A program made the translations under genes and the position numbers. Below the pieces are notes generated by a model. The model saw nothing but the letters and a program-made list of their open reading frames with translations, did no database searches and had not been told where the DNA came from. A stretch of 64,000 bases of DNA from Morganella morganii (GTDB lineage: Bacteria > Pseudomonadota > Gammaproteobacteria > Enterobacterales > Enterobacteriaceae): positions 3,483,418 to 3,547,417 of the forward strand of contig NZ_CP069157.1 in assembly GCF_019243775.1 (NCBI RefSeq), read 5' to 3'. The stretch's first letter is position 1, and every line of letters starts with the position of its first letter. Below are positions 18,157-26,969 of the stretch, one piece after another.

Positions 18157-19602
18157 ATGCAGGACTATGGTATCTGGACGGTCATTACCCCGGTCGTCAC
18201 AATTATTCTGGCCATCTGTACCCGTCAGGTGATTTTATCACTGCTGATCGGGATACTTGTCGGCTTTACTGTTATTCATGATCACAACCTCTTACTGGGG
18301 ATCCGCGCGACCCTCGAAGGGATTATTGATGTCTTTAAATCATCAGGAAACGCCAAAACCATCATCTTTATGCTGATGATTGGCGGGATTATGCGGCTGG
18401 TCGTGGTGACCGGCGGTGTACGGGCGCTTGTCCGCCTGCTGACCAACAAAACGCAGATCATCAAAGGCCGCAAAGGTGTTCAGCTGCTGGCGGTGATTAT
18501 CACGTCCCTGATTTTTATCGAAAGCTCGATTAACCAGCTGGTTTCCGGTGCTTCCACCAAAGCGCTGGCAAAAAAATACGGCGTGCCGCCGGAGAAAATG
18601 TCTTACATCATCCAGACCGCCTGTGTGTCTGTCTGTTCTTCCGCCATGATCAACGGCTGGGGTGCGGCAATGATGGGCGTTATCGGTGTGCAGATCTCTC
18701 AGGGGCTGATCACCGGCGAACCGTTTGATATCCTGGCACATTCCATGGTTTACAACATCATGGCCTGGTTCTCACTCGCCAGCATTCTGTTCTATATCTT
18801 CAGTAATGTCTCCTGGGGACCGATGCGCAAAGCAGAAATGCGTGCGCAGGCACTCATCAGCTCTGCGGATGTTATCACCGGTACACCGGAAGAAACGCAC
18901 GACGAGCCGGAAGATGATAAAGACATTATTGATCATCCGAACTGCCATACTTCACTGAACTTCTTTATCCCGATCCTTTCCACCATTCTGATGGTGCCGG
19001 TCGCGCTGTATATCACCGGTGACGGCGAGTTCAGCAAAGGCAGTGGTTCCACCTCGGTTTACTGGGGCGTAATGTTCGGGACGGCGGTGTCATTTGTCTG
19101 GTTCCTGGCGCGCCGCGTGATGAATGTCGATACCTTCTTTAAAGAGCTCTATATCGGCTATGCCAATATGATTAAAATCAGCTCGGTGATGATCCTCGCC
19201 TTCCTGATGGGCTCTGTCTCTTCCGACCTTAACACCGGTGCCTATATTGCTCAGGTGACATCAGGGGTTATCGCGCCGGGCTTCTCTGTCGGCTTTATCT
19301 TCCTGATCAGTGCCATTATGTCACTGGCGACCGGCACCTCCTGGGGTACATTCGCCATCATGATCCCGATTGGTGTGCAGCTGGGTCTGTCTGTCGGTAT
19401 GCCGCCGGAATATATGATTGGTGCGGCTATCGCCGGGTCTATCTTTGGTGATATGACCTCCCCTATCTCCAGTGATGCGATCGTGGCATCGATGGCGACA
19501 GACTGTGACCATATTGAGCATATCCGTACCCAGATGCCGTATGCGGTATTAACCGCGAGTTTTGCGCTGGCCGTCTATCTCTGGTTAGGATTCACCTACT
19601 GA
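18157..19602 (+). CDS. NhaC-family Na+/H+ antiporter-like transporter
   Basis: Integral membrane protein of 481 residues with about a dozen hydrophobic segments and NhaC/ArsB-like signatures: IFIESSINQLVSGASTKALA near residue 125, LATGTSWGTFAIMIPIG near 390, and a C-terminal FGDMTSPISSDAIVASMATDC motif. It starts 37 bp after the PLP enzyme with an AGAGAAAG ribosome site. Members of this family annotated as antiporters include amino acid or organic acid exchangers, so in this cassette it may carry a sulfur amino acid. That role is inference. Confidence 0.82.
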   Translation: MQDYGIWTVITPVVTIILAICTRQVILSLLIGILVGFTVIHDHNLLLGIRATLEGIIDVFKSSGNAKTIIFMLMIGGIMRLVVVTGGVRALVRLLTNKTQIIKGRKGVQLLAVIITSLIFIESSINQLVSGASTKALAKKYGVPPEKMSYIIQTACVSVCSSAMINGWGAAMMGVIGVQISQGLITGEPFDILAHSMVYNIMAWFSLASILFYIFSNVSWGPMRKAEMRAQALISSADVITGTPEETHDEPEDDKDIIDHPNCHTSLNFFIPILSTILMVPVALYITGDGEFSKGSGSTSVYWGVMFGTAVSFVWFLARRVMNVDTFFKELYIGYANMIKISSVMILAFLMGSVSSDLNTGAYIAQVTSGVIAPGFSVGFIFLISAIMSLATGTSWGTFAIMIPIGVQLGLSVGMPPEYMIGAAIAGSIFGDMTSPISSDAIVASMATDCDHIEHIRTQMPYAVLTASFALAVYLWLGFTY

Positions 19603-19632
19603 GTATGACTGCGAATTCAATAAGGAAATGAT

Positions 19633-20652
19633 ATGTCTTCTTCTGTAAACACTGCCGGGGCAACCCGGCTGCAACAGACACTGGCGCAGTTCAGTAAGCT
19701 TAATCTGCTCAGCGGTGTCACGCCGCTGAATAAACTGAATAATCTCTCCCGCCTGCTGGGACGGGAGATTTACATCAAACGTGATGATCTGACACCGCTG
19801 GCGGCAGGCGGCAACAAGCTGCGCAAACTGGAATTCCTGATGGCGGATGCCCTGGAAAAAGGCGCACAGTTTATTGTCACTGCCGGAGCCATTCAGTCCA
19901 ACCACGTCCGCCAGACAGCGGCTGTTGCGGCAATGTACGGCCTGAAATGTGTGGCGCTGCTGGAAAACCCGATCGGCAGTCAGGAAGCCAATTTTCTGAA
20001 TAACGGCAACAAGCTGCTGACGGATTTATTTGGCACACACTGTGTGATGTGTGATGCCCTGACTGACCCGGATGCGCAGATGCAGGCACTGATCAACCAT
20101 ATGCAGCTCAGTGATGCGTATATCGTGCCGGTCGGCGGCTCCAATATGCTGGGTTCCCTCGGCTATGCGGAGTGCGCCATGGAAATCGTGCAGCAGACAC
20201 CGGAAGGCACAGAATTCGGTGCTGTCGTGGTCGCCTCCGGCAGCGCCGGAACACACGCCGGGCTGTCTGCCGGATTACAGCTGGTGATGCCGCAGACCCC
20301 GGTTATCGGTGTCACCGTATCGCGGGTATATGCTGACCAGGCGCCGAAAGTGGTTAAACTGCAAAACGAACTGGCACAGCTGTTTGATATTGAAACACCG
20401 GCACCGATTGTGCTGTGGGACAGCTATTTTGCCCCGGAATACGGCATGCCGAATGCCGGCGGGCTGGAAGCCATTGAACTGCTGGCGCGTCACGAAGGTA
20501 TTTTGCTGGATCCGGTTTACACCGGTAAAGCCATGGCCGGGCTGATTGACCAGGTTCGCAGACACCCGGAAGATACTTCACCACTTCTGTTTGTGCACAC
20601 CGGCGGTGCCGCCGGACTGTTCGCTTATCAGGAAGTGAGCGCAGCAATATAA
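19633..20652 (+). CDS. dcyD: D-cysteine desulfhydrase DcyD
   Basis: Fold-type II PLP enzyme (ACC deaminase/D-cysteine desulfhydrase family), 339 residues, splitting D-cysteine to pyruvate, sulfide and ammonia. The PLP lysine is in the [20 protein letters not shown] motif near residue 61. [20 protein letters not shown]-like substrate contacts follow ([14 protein letters not shown]), and the C-terminal [14 protein letters not shown] phosphate region is present. It follows the transporter by 30 bp with an AAGGAA site and closes the three-gene cassette. E. coli DcyD (328 residues) is the closest known type. Action on other D-amino acids or beta-chloro-alanine is possible. Confidence 0.88.
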   Translation: MSSSVNTAGATRLQQTLAQFSKLNLLSGVTPLNKLNNLSRLLGREIYIKRDDLTPLAAGGNKLRKLEFLMADALEKGAQFIVTAGAIQSNHVRQTAAVAAMYGLKCVALLENPIGSQEANFLNNGNKLLTDLFGTHCVMCDALTDPDAQMQALINHMQLSDAYIVPVGGSNMLGSLGYAECAMEIVQQTPEGTEFGAVVVASGSAGTHAGLSAGLQLVMPQTPVIGVTVSRVYADQAPKVVKLQNELAQLFDIETPAPIVLWDSYFAPEYGMPNAGGLEAIELLARHEGILLDPVYTGKAMAGLIDQVRRHPEDTSPLLFVHTGGAAGLFAYQEVSAAI

Positions 20653-20692
20653 AGCTGTCCGCCATAATATTATAATTTACAGATAACATCTG

Positions 20693-20733
20693 ACAGATAC
20701 CGGCAATATCCCCTGTTCCGGTATCTGTTATTT
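20693..20733 (+). terminator. Probable terminator after dcyD
   Basis: An 11-bp perfect stem, ACAGATACCGG / CCGGTATCTGT, with a 14-nt loop, then TATTT, about 40 bp past the dcyD stop. Confidence 0.65.
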
Positions 20734-21334
20734 CCCGCCTCTCTGATAATACCTCTCATTTCCGGAAAAAATCACACATCAAATTCCGATGTAAATCATT
20801 ATTCAGGCCGATAAAAAATCATTTCCTGTGTTCTTTTTTAAAAAAAATACGCGTGTGAGATGTAAGTAAATAATGCATTTCCTCCCCGTTTTTCTTTCAT
20901 TTATTATTACTCAACCTATTGATATTTAAATCATTACTTACTATTCATTTTGTTCACATCCGGTGAAAAAGAAATAAGATAAAATAAATACAATAAAAAT
21001 ACACATAAAAATCAAAAGATTAAATCCAATACTAACAGCGCAATAGTTTGAAACATCAGATTACACAGAGATACACCGCAGGGTATTCTCAATACATTAT
21101 TTCGATATACTCATTCTGTGAGTTATTCAGAGACACTCATATATCTATAAATTAAACCAGACAAATAGTAAGCAGCAGAAAAAATAATCTTCAACTCCGG
21201 ACAATGAAAATTGTATTTATCATTGCCAGAATTATTTCTGCCTTTATTCATTATTGTTTCGCATAAAACACCACGATCTCATTCTTATTCAGCTGACACT
21301 GAATAATAAAAAACTCATTTAAATAAGGTTTAAG
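20734..21334. other. AT-rich non-coding region upstream of fimbrial operon
   Basis: About 600 bp with no credible gene. It is markedly AT-rich with long A and T tracts and continues the base composition of the fimbrial genes rather than that of dcyD. One short inverted repeat, CAATGA / TCATTG, lies near 21203-21226. I looked for long inverted repeats that would flank an invertible promoter and saw none. It presumably carries the fimbrial promoter and its regulatory sites. Confidence 0.6.
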
Positions 21335-21904
21335 ATGAAAAAATCTATAATTGGTAAATCATTAATTTCTGCATTACTTGCCGGTACTGCTATGAGTGCA
21401 TCCGCAGTTGATCAGACAGGTACAATTTCCTTTAAAGGCTTTATTTATAATGCCACCTGTTCGATTGATCTTAACGATACTAACTCTCCTAATGTTGATG
21501 TGTTAATGGGTCGTTATCCGACCAGTGCATTTACAGAAACCGGCACTATGGTTGGCGGAAAAGATGGCTACGGTGAACTGAATATTTCATTAACAGACTG
21601 CCCGGATCAGGGAAAAGTAAAATTACAGTTACATGGTAAGCCAAAAGATGGTGATAACGAGCTGTTAGAATTAGATAACCCGAACGCAAGTACAACGGCT
21701 AAAAATATTGCTGTCCTTATATTTGAGAATGGTGATACCAATAATGACCCTGTTGTGATTGATGGCTCAAAAACAGAGGAATATAACGTATCTTCCAGCG
21801 CATCATGGAAGGGAAGTTATACCGCATACTACTACAGTACCGCTGACGACGTTGAAGCCGGCCAGGCGGATGCAACGCTGAATTATACGCTCTCATATAA
21901 TTAA
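21335..21904 (+). CDS. Fimbrial major subunit (pilin)
   Basis: Chaperone-usher pilin of 189 residues. It has a signal peptide (MKKSIIGKSLISALLAGTAM, cleavage after ASA at residue 24). A disulfide pair typical of pilins is seen (Cys42 in NATCSID and the Cys in LTDCPDQ near residue 89), as is the alternating hydrophobic C-terminal strand ending in the penultimate tyrosine (LNYTLSYN). An AAGG ribosome site precedes it. It is the first gene of a subunit-chaperone-usher-adhesin operon. Codon use is strongly AT-biased compared with the flanking metabolic genes, suggesting horizontal origin. Confidence 0.88.
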   Translation: MKKSIIGKSLISALLAGTAMSASAVDQTGTISFKGFIYNATCSIDLNDTNSPNVDVLMGRYPTSAFTETGTMVGGKDGYGELNISLTDCPDQGKVKLQLHGKPKDGDNELLELDNPNASTTAKNIAVLIFENGDTNNDPVVIDGSKTEEYNVSSSASWKGSYTAYYYSTADDVEAGQADATLNYTLSYN

Positions 21905-21967
21905 TATTTATGCGCAGATGAAATACTCTGCGCGCCCTCACTATAATAAAATAACCAAGGCTTAATC

Positions 21968-22654
21968 ATGTTCACTAAAACAAATATTCTCTCTGCTTGT
22001 GCATTACTTCTTTTGGTATCAGAAAGCTATGCCGGTTTTGGTTTAGAAACAACCCGCGTTATTTATCATGAAAAAAATAACAGCGAGGGTGTTGTTGCCT
22101 TTAATACCGACAAAGGCAGAAATTATCTTTTGCAGTCATGGGTTGAAGATAAAGCAGGAAATGTCAGCCCTGATTTTGTTTCAACACCACCACTCGTCAA
22201 ATTACGGGCTGAAAAAAAGAATACATTACAGATCACAAAAGTGGCGTCATTACCGGCTGACAGAGAGTCTCTTTACTGGCTGAATGTTAAGTTTGTGGCG
22301 CCGAGTGAGGAAGGCCAGGAAAACGTTCTGCGCTACTCGATGACCAACAGAATAAAAATCCTGTATCGTCCGGCGGCTCTCGATAACAGCCGTGATATTG
22401 AAACCTATGCGAATAAGTTAGACTGGTCTGTTTCAGGTAACCGCCTTACGGTTAATAACAGCACGCCTTATTATGTAAATATTTCAAAAATAACGGTTAA
22501 CAACCAGGAAGTAAAACTGCCTGCCGGATATATATCGCCAAAATCGGCAGAGACAATAACGGCCCCGCAGGCAATTAAAGCACCTGCAAATGTAAAACTG
22601 ACATACATAAATGATTACGGTAAAGCCGTTGAATTAAGTTATTCTGCTAAATAA
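21968..22654 (+). CDS. Periplasmic fimbrial chaperone (PapD-like)
   Basis: Immunoglobulin-fold chaperone, 228 residues, with a signal peptide of about 22 residues ending in SYA. The conserved subunit-carboxylate-binding residues are visible: Arg in TTRVIYHEK near residue 30 and Lys in TNRIKILYRP near residue 132. The FG loop region (PPLVKLRAEKKNTLQI) is short, as in FGS-type chaperones. It should capture the pilin and adhesin in the periplasm and hand them to the usher 3 bp downstream. AT-rich like its neighbours. Confidence 0.9.
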   Translation: MFTKTNILSACALLLLVSESYAGFGLETTRVIYHEKNNSEGVVAFNTDKGRNYLLQSWVEDKAGNVSPDFVSTPPLVKLRAEKKNTLQITKVASLPADRESLYWLNVKFVAPSEEGQENVLRYSMTNRIKILYRPAALDNSRDIETYANKLDWSVSGNRLTVNNSTPYYVNISKITVNNQEVKLPAGYISPKSAETITAPQAIKAPANVKLTYINDYGKAVELSYSAK

Positions 22655-22657
22655 CAG

Positions 22658-25174
22658 ATGATAATGATGATGAAAAAATATCATAATAAAAACCATTTTA
22701 TGTCATTATCCGTGATGCCTGTCCTTATGGCAGGGACATCTTTCTCTGTTATGGCTGATGATTATTATCCGGCCAGCCTATTTAACATTCCCGGCAGCAA
22801 CTCACAACTGACTAATGAAGATGTCAATGTTTTCAAAGAAAATGATAATGCACCAGGAAAATACAAAGTAACTCTTATTATTAATAATAATAAAATTACC
22901 ACAAAAGAGATTGATTTTGTTCTGAGAAAAAACAACGCCGGTAATGAAAAGCTCATTCCCTGTTTTTCAAGAGAAGAATGGGAAAACACAGGACTCGATT
23001 TTCCGTCATCAGATAATGATGATACCGGTGGCTGTTTTAATATCAATGACATTGAATATACGCATGGCTATCTCGACCTTAACACCCGGATTTATGCACT
23101 GACAACACCACAGTCATACATTAATAAAGATAAACTGGAAGCATTAGAGCAGGAAAACTGGGATAATGGTATCCCTGCACTTTTTGTTAACTATTTATTT
23201 TCGGCAGTAAATCGTCAGCACAATGGCGAAACAAAAGACAGCTATTATGGAAATATCCAGACCAGAGTCAATCTGGGTGCATGGCGTTATCAGAATTATT
23301 CCACCTGGATGAATGATGACAATAATAAAAACAAATGGAAAAATATCAGTAATACCTTATCGAGAAACATAAATTCACTGAAAAGTGAATTTACTGTCGG
23401 TAATTTATATTCATCATCACAGTTATTTGATTCTGTTAAATTTCGTGGTATTCGTCTGACAACAGACAGAACCATGGATCCGGTCAGTAAAACAAACTAT
23501 GTTCCGTCAATTTCCGGCATGGCAAATTCAGAAGCCGTTGTCACTGTTGTTCAGAATGGTGAAATTATCCTGAGACAAAGTGTTCCTGCCGGTCCGTTTA
23601 ATCTCACAGAATATTACCCGATGAGTAATGGCGGAAACCTGTATGTTAATGTTAAAGAAACTGATGGTAGTGAGAAAAATTTCATCGTTCCTTTCTCTTC
23701 AATTTCCACACTGGAAAAGAAAGGAAATATGCGTTACAGCATTTCCGGCGGAACCTATGACAGCAATAACAAAGGTAACGGAAAGAAAATCAATCAGGCA
23801 GAAATATTTTATGGCCTGACCGATTTTGTCACCGTTTTCGGCGGAGCATTTGTTGCCAAAGATTATCAATCCGGCGGTATCGGTGCTGCATTTAACTTTG
23901 GTGCTTTTGGTGCAATCACAGCCGATATCCTGCATGCAAAAGCAACTCTTAATCACGATAAAGCCTCTGCCGGGAATGCGTTTCGCGTTAACTACTCGAA
24001 GAGAATAGAAGCAACAAATACCAGCGTATCCCTGGTGGGTTACCGTCACTTTGATGCTAAATTTTATCGTTTCGAGGATGCAATGTCATATGATGAAAAC
24101 CGGAACGACCATAATAAACTTAAAAATGAATACACTTTATCACTGAATCAGCCTGTTTTTTCCGGCAATTCATCGCTTAATCTGTCGACTGTTATTTATG
24201 AATATACATCCGGTAAAAGACAAAAATCCTATAATGCCGGGTTCAACAGCTCATTTAACAAAATGAACTACGGTATATATTATAATTATTATCAGGGCAC
24301 AAGAACTGAGAATGGTAAAAATAATACCTATAATGTCAGTATGAACCTTAATATTCCGCTCAATATTAAAGATAATACCATCTGGGCAAATTATAATATT
24401 TCTTCCGATGCCGATCATCAGACGTTACAGACTGCCGGGCTCAGCGGGAATTATGGTGAGAACCAACAAGGCAGCTGGGATATTTATCAGAGTCAGGGTA
24501 ATAAAGGCACCGGGAATTCAGGCGGTCTGAGTAGTTCCTATCGCTCACAATATGCGTCTGTTAATGCCGGTTATTCATACAGTAAAAATAATAAAAATCT
24601 CAGCTATGGCATGAATGGTTCATTGCTGGCCACACAATATGGCGTAGTTACCGCTCCCGCATTGCAGAATACCAATGCACTGGTACTGACCAAAGATACT
24701 GCCGGTGTGGGTATCATTAACGGTCAGTCTGCTCAGACAAATAATTCGGGCCTTGCTGTTGTTTCCGGTATGACGCCATACCGGAAAAATAATATTGTGA
24801 TTGATACTCAGACCATCCCCGGTGATACCGAGATCGAAAATAATATTATTAACGATATTGTTCCGACAAAAGGCGCACTGATTCTGGCCGATTTCAATGT
24901 GAAGAAAGGCTACAAACTGCTGATCACACTGAAAACACCTGATAATAAAGAAATACCGTTAGGCGCAAAAGCAACGATGGGTGGTGATACTGAATACCTG
25001 GTATCTAATTTTAATACGCTCTATTTCATTGCGGATAAAGAAAAAGGTGATATCCGCGTGACCTGGAAGCAGGACGGAAATATGCAGCAATGCATTATCC
25101 GGTATGACATTACCGGCACTTTACCCACGAACGGAATATATATTACAAAGCTGAATTGTCAGCGGGAGATTTGA
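22658..25174 (+). CDS. Fimbrial outer membrane usher protein
   Basis: FimD/PapC-family usher, 838 residues, that translocates subunits across the outer membrane. It has an N-terminal signal peptide (to about residue 34), an N-terminal domain with FNIPGSNSQL, and a beta-barrel with a plug region. The signature GSxxKPVSGMxxS-like segment appears as VSKTNYVPSISGMANSEAVV, followed by VVQNGEIILRQSVPAGPFNL. C-terminal domains contain PTKGALILADFNVKKGYKLL and end with a cysteine (NCQREI). Several in-frame ATGs cluster at the start and no clear ribosome site chooses among them. The stop overlaps the adhesin start. Confidence 0.9.
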   Translation: MIMMMKKYHNKNHFMSLSVMPVLMAGTSFSVMADDYYPASLFNIPGSNSQLTNEDVNVFKENDNAPGKYKVTLIINNNKITTKEIDFVLRKNNAGNEKLIPCFSREEWENTGLDFPSSDNDDTGGCFNINDIEYTHGYLDLNTRIYALTTPQSYINKDKLEALEQENWDNGIPALFVNYLFSAVNRQHNGETKDSYYGNIQTRVNLGAWRYQNYSTWMNDDNNKNKWKNISNTLSRNINSLKSEFTVGNLYSSSQLFDSVKFRGIRLTTDRTMDPVSKTNYVPSISGMANSEAVVTVVQNGEIILRQSVPAGPFNLTEYYPMSNGGNLYVNVKETDGSEKNFIVPFSSISTLEKKGNMRYSISGGTYDSNNKGNGKKINQAEIFYGLTDFVTVFGGAFVAKDYQSGGIGAAFNFGAFGAITADILHAKATLNHDKASAGNAFRVNYSKRIEATNTSVSLVGYRHFDAKFYRFEDAMSYDENRNDHNKLKNEYTLSLNQPVFSGNSSLNLSTVIYEYTSGKRQKSYNAGFNSSFNKMNYGIYYNYYQGTRTENGKNNTYNVSMNLNIPLNIKDNTIWANYNISSDADHQTLQTAGLSGNYGENQQGSWDIYQSQGNKGTGNSGGLSSSYRSQYASVNAGYSYSKNNKNLSYGMNGSLLATQYGVVTAPALQNTNALVLTKDTAGVGIINGQSAQTNNSGLAVVSGMTPYRKNNIVIDTQTIPGDTEIENNIINDIVPTKGALILADFNVKKGYKLLITLKTPDNKEIPLGAKATMGGDTEYLVSNFNTLYFIADKEKGDIRVTWKQDGNMQQCIIRYDITGTLPTNGIYITKLNCQREI

Positions 25175-26229
25175 TGAAATACTGTCACCTGATAAAAAAA
25201 ACCAGACATCTGATATTATCTCTGATAATTACCGCAGGCGGATTAGGTACGGCCGGCCATGCTTATGCACTCGAGGACTGTATCAGAGGCGGAAATCAGA
25301 ACCATTCCACAATGACGTCAACCATCAATCTGCGTCTTACCGGCAGTATAAAGCAGAATCAGGAAGTCGGCCGCTTCACATTTGTCCGTGAAGGCGGTAT
25401 CGGCGGCGTGGCAGACTGCGGACCGAATGCCGGTATTCACGGCTATACCAGCTACAGTGAAGGCAGTGGTATTGTCGCCAAGCATTATGGTGATATTGAC
25501 GGCTATCCTGCATATCATATTTATCCGGGCGGAGATCGGAATTTTGTTTATGTTCTGATCGATAACAGAACCGGTATGCATTTTCAAAACCAGCCGGGAA
25601 GTAATATTCCGGTTCCGGCAGGTCCGCTCCTGCCGCTTGACTTAACAGTTATTATTTATGCCGCAAAAGATAATCCGGATACGCTTTCTTTAACCGGCGG
25701 AGCATATATTGGTACTGTCTTAATTCAGGCATATAACCCCGGCGGCGGCACAACAGCGGTAGGATACAGTTACAGACTGAAAGGCAAGATTGAAAGCGCA
25801 CCGTCATCATGTTCGCTGGAAAATTCTGACCTAGAATTTAAATTACCACGGGCACCGGTAAATGCCTTTTCGTCCAAAGGATTTCCGGACGGTAATTATA
25901 AAGCTGAAGATAATTTATTTATTTCATGTAACGGCGATCTGTCTGCTCATATGAAATTAATGGCGGCTAAAACAGAAAATTATAACGGAAAAGAGTCTGT
26001 TATCGTTCCTGATGATGAAGGTAATAATAATGCGTCCGGTGTCGGTTTTGTTGTCACATCACCGATGAATAATGATGCCGTACTGGTTAATCAGGAGTTT
26101 GTTAAAATCGCGGACTTACAGGACGGAAAAACACGTGTTCCGCTTGTTGCTGAATATTACCGCTATGGCGATTCCGTTAAACCCGGCAGGCTGGAAGCAA
26201 ACACACAATTTATTCTGCAGTTTGACTGA
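25174..26229 (+). CDS. Fimbrial tip adhesin, two-domain
   Basis: Predicted 351-residue minor subunit with an adhesin. The start at 25174 (MKYCHLIKKTRHLILSLIIT) overlaps the usher stop (TGATG) and has GGGAG upstream. A Sec signal peptide ends near HAYA. A roughly 190-residue N-terminal domain without pilin features (cysteines in EDCIRGG and VADCGPN) probably forms the receptor-binding lectin. The C-terminal pilin-like domain (from about SSCSLENSDLEF) has a CSL...SCNG disulfide pair and ends FILQFD. The receptor cannot be guessed. It is the last gene of the AT-rich operon. Confidence 0.8.
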   Translation: MKYCHLIKKTRHLILSLIITAGGLGTAGHAYALEDCIRGGNQNHSTMTSTINLRLTGSIKQNQEVGRFTFVREGGIGGVADCGPNAGIHGYTSYSEGSGIVAKHYGDIDGYPAYHIYPGGDRNFVYVLIDNRTGMHFQNQPGSNIPVPAGPLLPLDLTVIIYAAKDNPDTLSLTGGAYIGTVLIQAYNPGGGTTAVGYSYRLKGKIESAPSSCSLENSDLEFKLPRAPVNAFSSKGFPDGNYKAEDNLFISCNGDLSAHMKLMAAKTENYNGKESVIVPDDEGNNNASGVGFVVTSPMNNDAVLVNQEFVKIADLQDGKTRVPLVAEYYRYGDSVKPGRLEANTQFILQFD

Positions 26230-26231
26230 TA

Positions 26232-26264
26232 CAGCAGCCGTCCGGATCTCCCGGACGGCTGCTG
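26232..26264 (+). terminator. GC-rich hairpin between convergent genes
   Basis: A 14-bp perfect stem, CAGCAGCCGTCCGG / CCGGACGGCTGCTG, with a 5-nt loop, starts 2 bp after the adhesin stop. There is no strong T tract on either side, but it is well placed to end the fimbrial operon. Confidence 0.6.
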
Positions 26265-26268
26265 CTGT

Positions 26269-26847
26269 TCAGCTGATACCGGTGCATCCCCGCCATGCCA
26301 TCGGTACTGTGGCAAGATTATAGAGCGGCGTACCCAGCAGGTAGTGGTCATACACCGTCAGCCCCGGCGTTTTATCTTTTTCCATCGCGTAATATTCAAC
26401 GGGCAGAATAAACGAGAGTAATAACAGCGAGATACCGGCATTACGGATAGCACGGCGCGGCAACGCACGGCTCAGCAGGTGAACCACCGCGAAATACGCC
26501 ACAGAAACCACGATAAAAAACAGTACGATACCACTGTTTTCAGACAGGAAATCACCGGCTGATAACGGATAGCCCTGATGGAGCAGCTCAGGAAGGTTCG
26601 TCAGATATTCAGCGCCCGCCTCGCGGCGGAAAAGCGCAGAGGCAGATAAATTCAGCCCCCACAAAATGGTCAGCAGGCCAACAACTATTTTGCCCGCGGT
26701 ATAGCGGCAGAGATACACATTCGCCAGCAGCAATAATGTGCCCATCACCGTAATTTTCACATTGTACTCCGCCCCCGGTCCGCCGGATAACACCGCCGGT
26801 GCCAGAGCAATCAGCACAATCAGTAAAACAGAAGAAAACAGACGCAT
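26269..26847 (-). CDS. Putative integral membrane protein, unknown function
   Basis: I do not recognise this 192-residue protein. It has about five hydrophobic segments (roughly residues 5-22, 32-50, 55-72, 103-125, 137-152) and a short polar tail ending in PMAWRGCTGIS. The layout recalls the membrane domain that precedes the catalytic domain in phosphoethanolamine transferases or LtaS-like sulfatases, but no catalytic domain follows in any frame. It could be a truncated relic or a small stand-alone protein. It is transcribed alone, convergent with the fimbrial operon, and GC-richer than that operon. Confidence 0.55.
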   Translation of the reverse strand: MRLFSSVLLIVLIALAPAVLSGGPGAEYNVKITVMGTLLLLANVYLCRYTAGKIVVGLLTILWGLNLSASALFRREAGAEYLTNLPELLHQGYPLSAGDFLSENSGIVLFFIVVSVAYFAVVHLLSRALPRRAIRNAGISLLLLSFILPVEYYAMEKDKTPGLTVYDHYLLGTPLYNLATVPMAWRGCTGIS

Positions 26848-26921
26848 AAATTAACTTTTAAATAACATAAACAAGCGGGTTGCAGTAAACCATTAACAAC
26901 CTGATAAAACAAGTGCCGGAG

Positions 26922-26957
26922 AGAAAGAAAAACGCGGCCTCCGGAACGGAGACCGCG
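26922..26957 (-). terminator. Intrinsic terminator after actP
   Basis: On the minus strand, stem CGCGGTCTCCG / CGGAGGCCGCG (one mismatch, loop TTC) is followed by TTTTTCTTTC, 12 bp past the actP stop. Confidence 0.85.
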
Positions 26958-26969
26958 CTGTGACGTCTG

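Noticed and set aside
20734-21334. Invertible fimbrial promoter (phase switch)
   Set aside because: I searched for long inverted repeats flanking a promoter-sized segment and for a neighbouring recombinase gene and saw neither.
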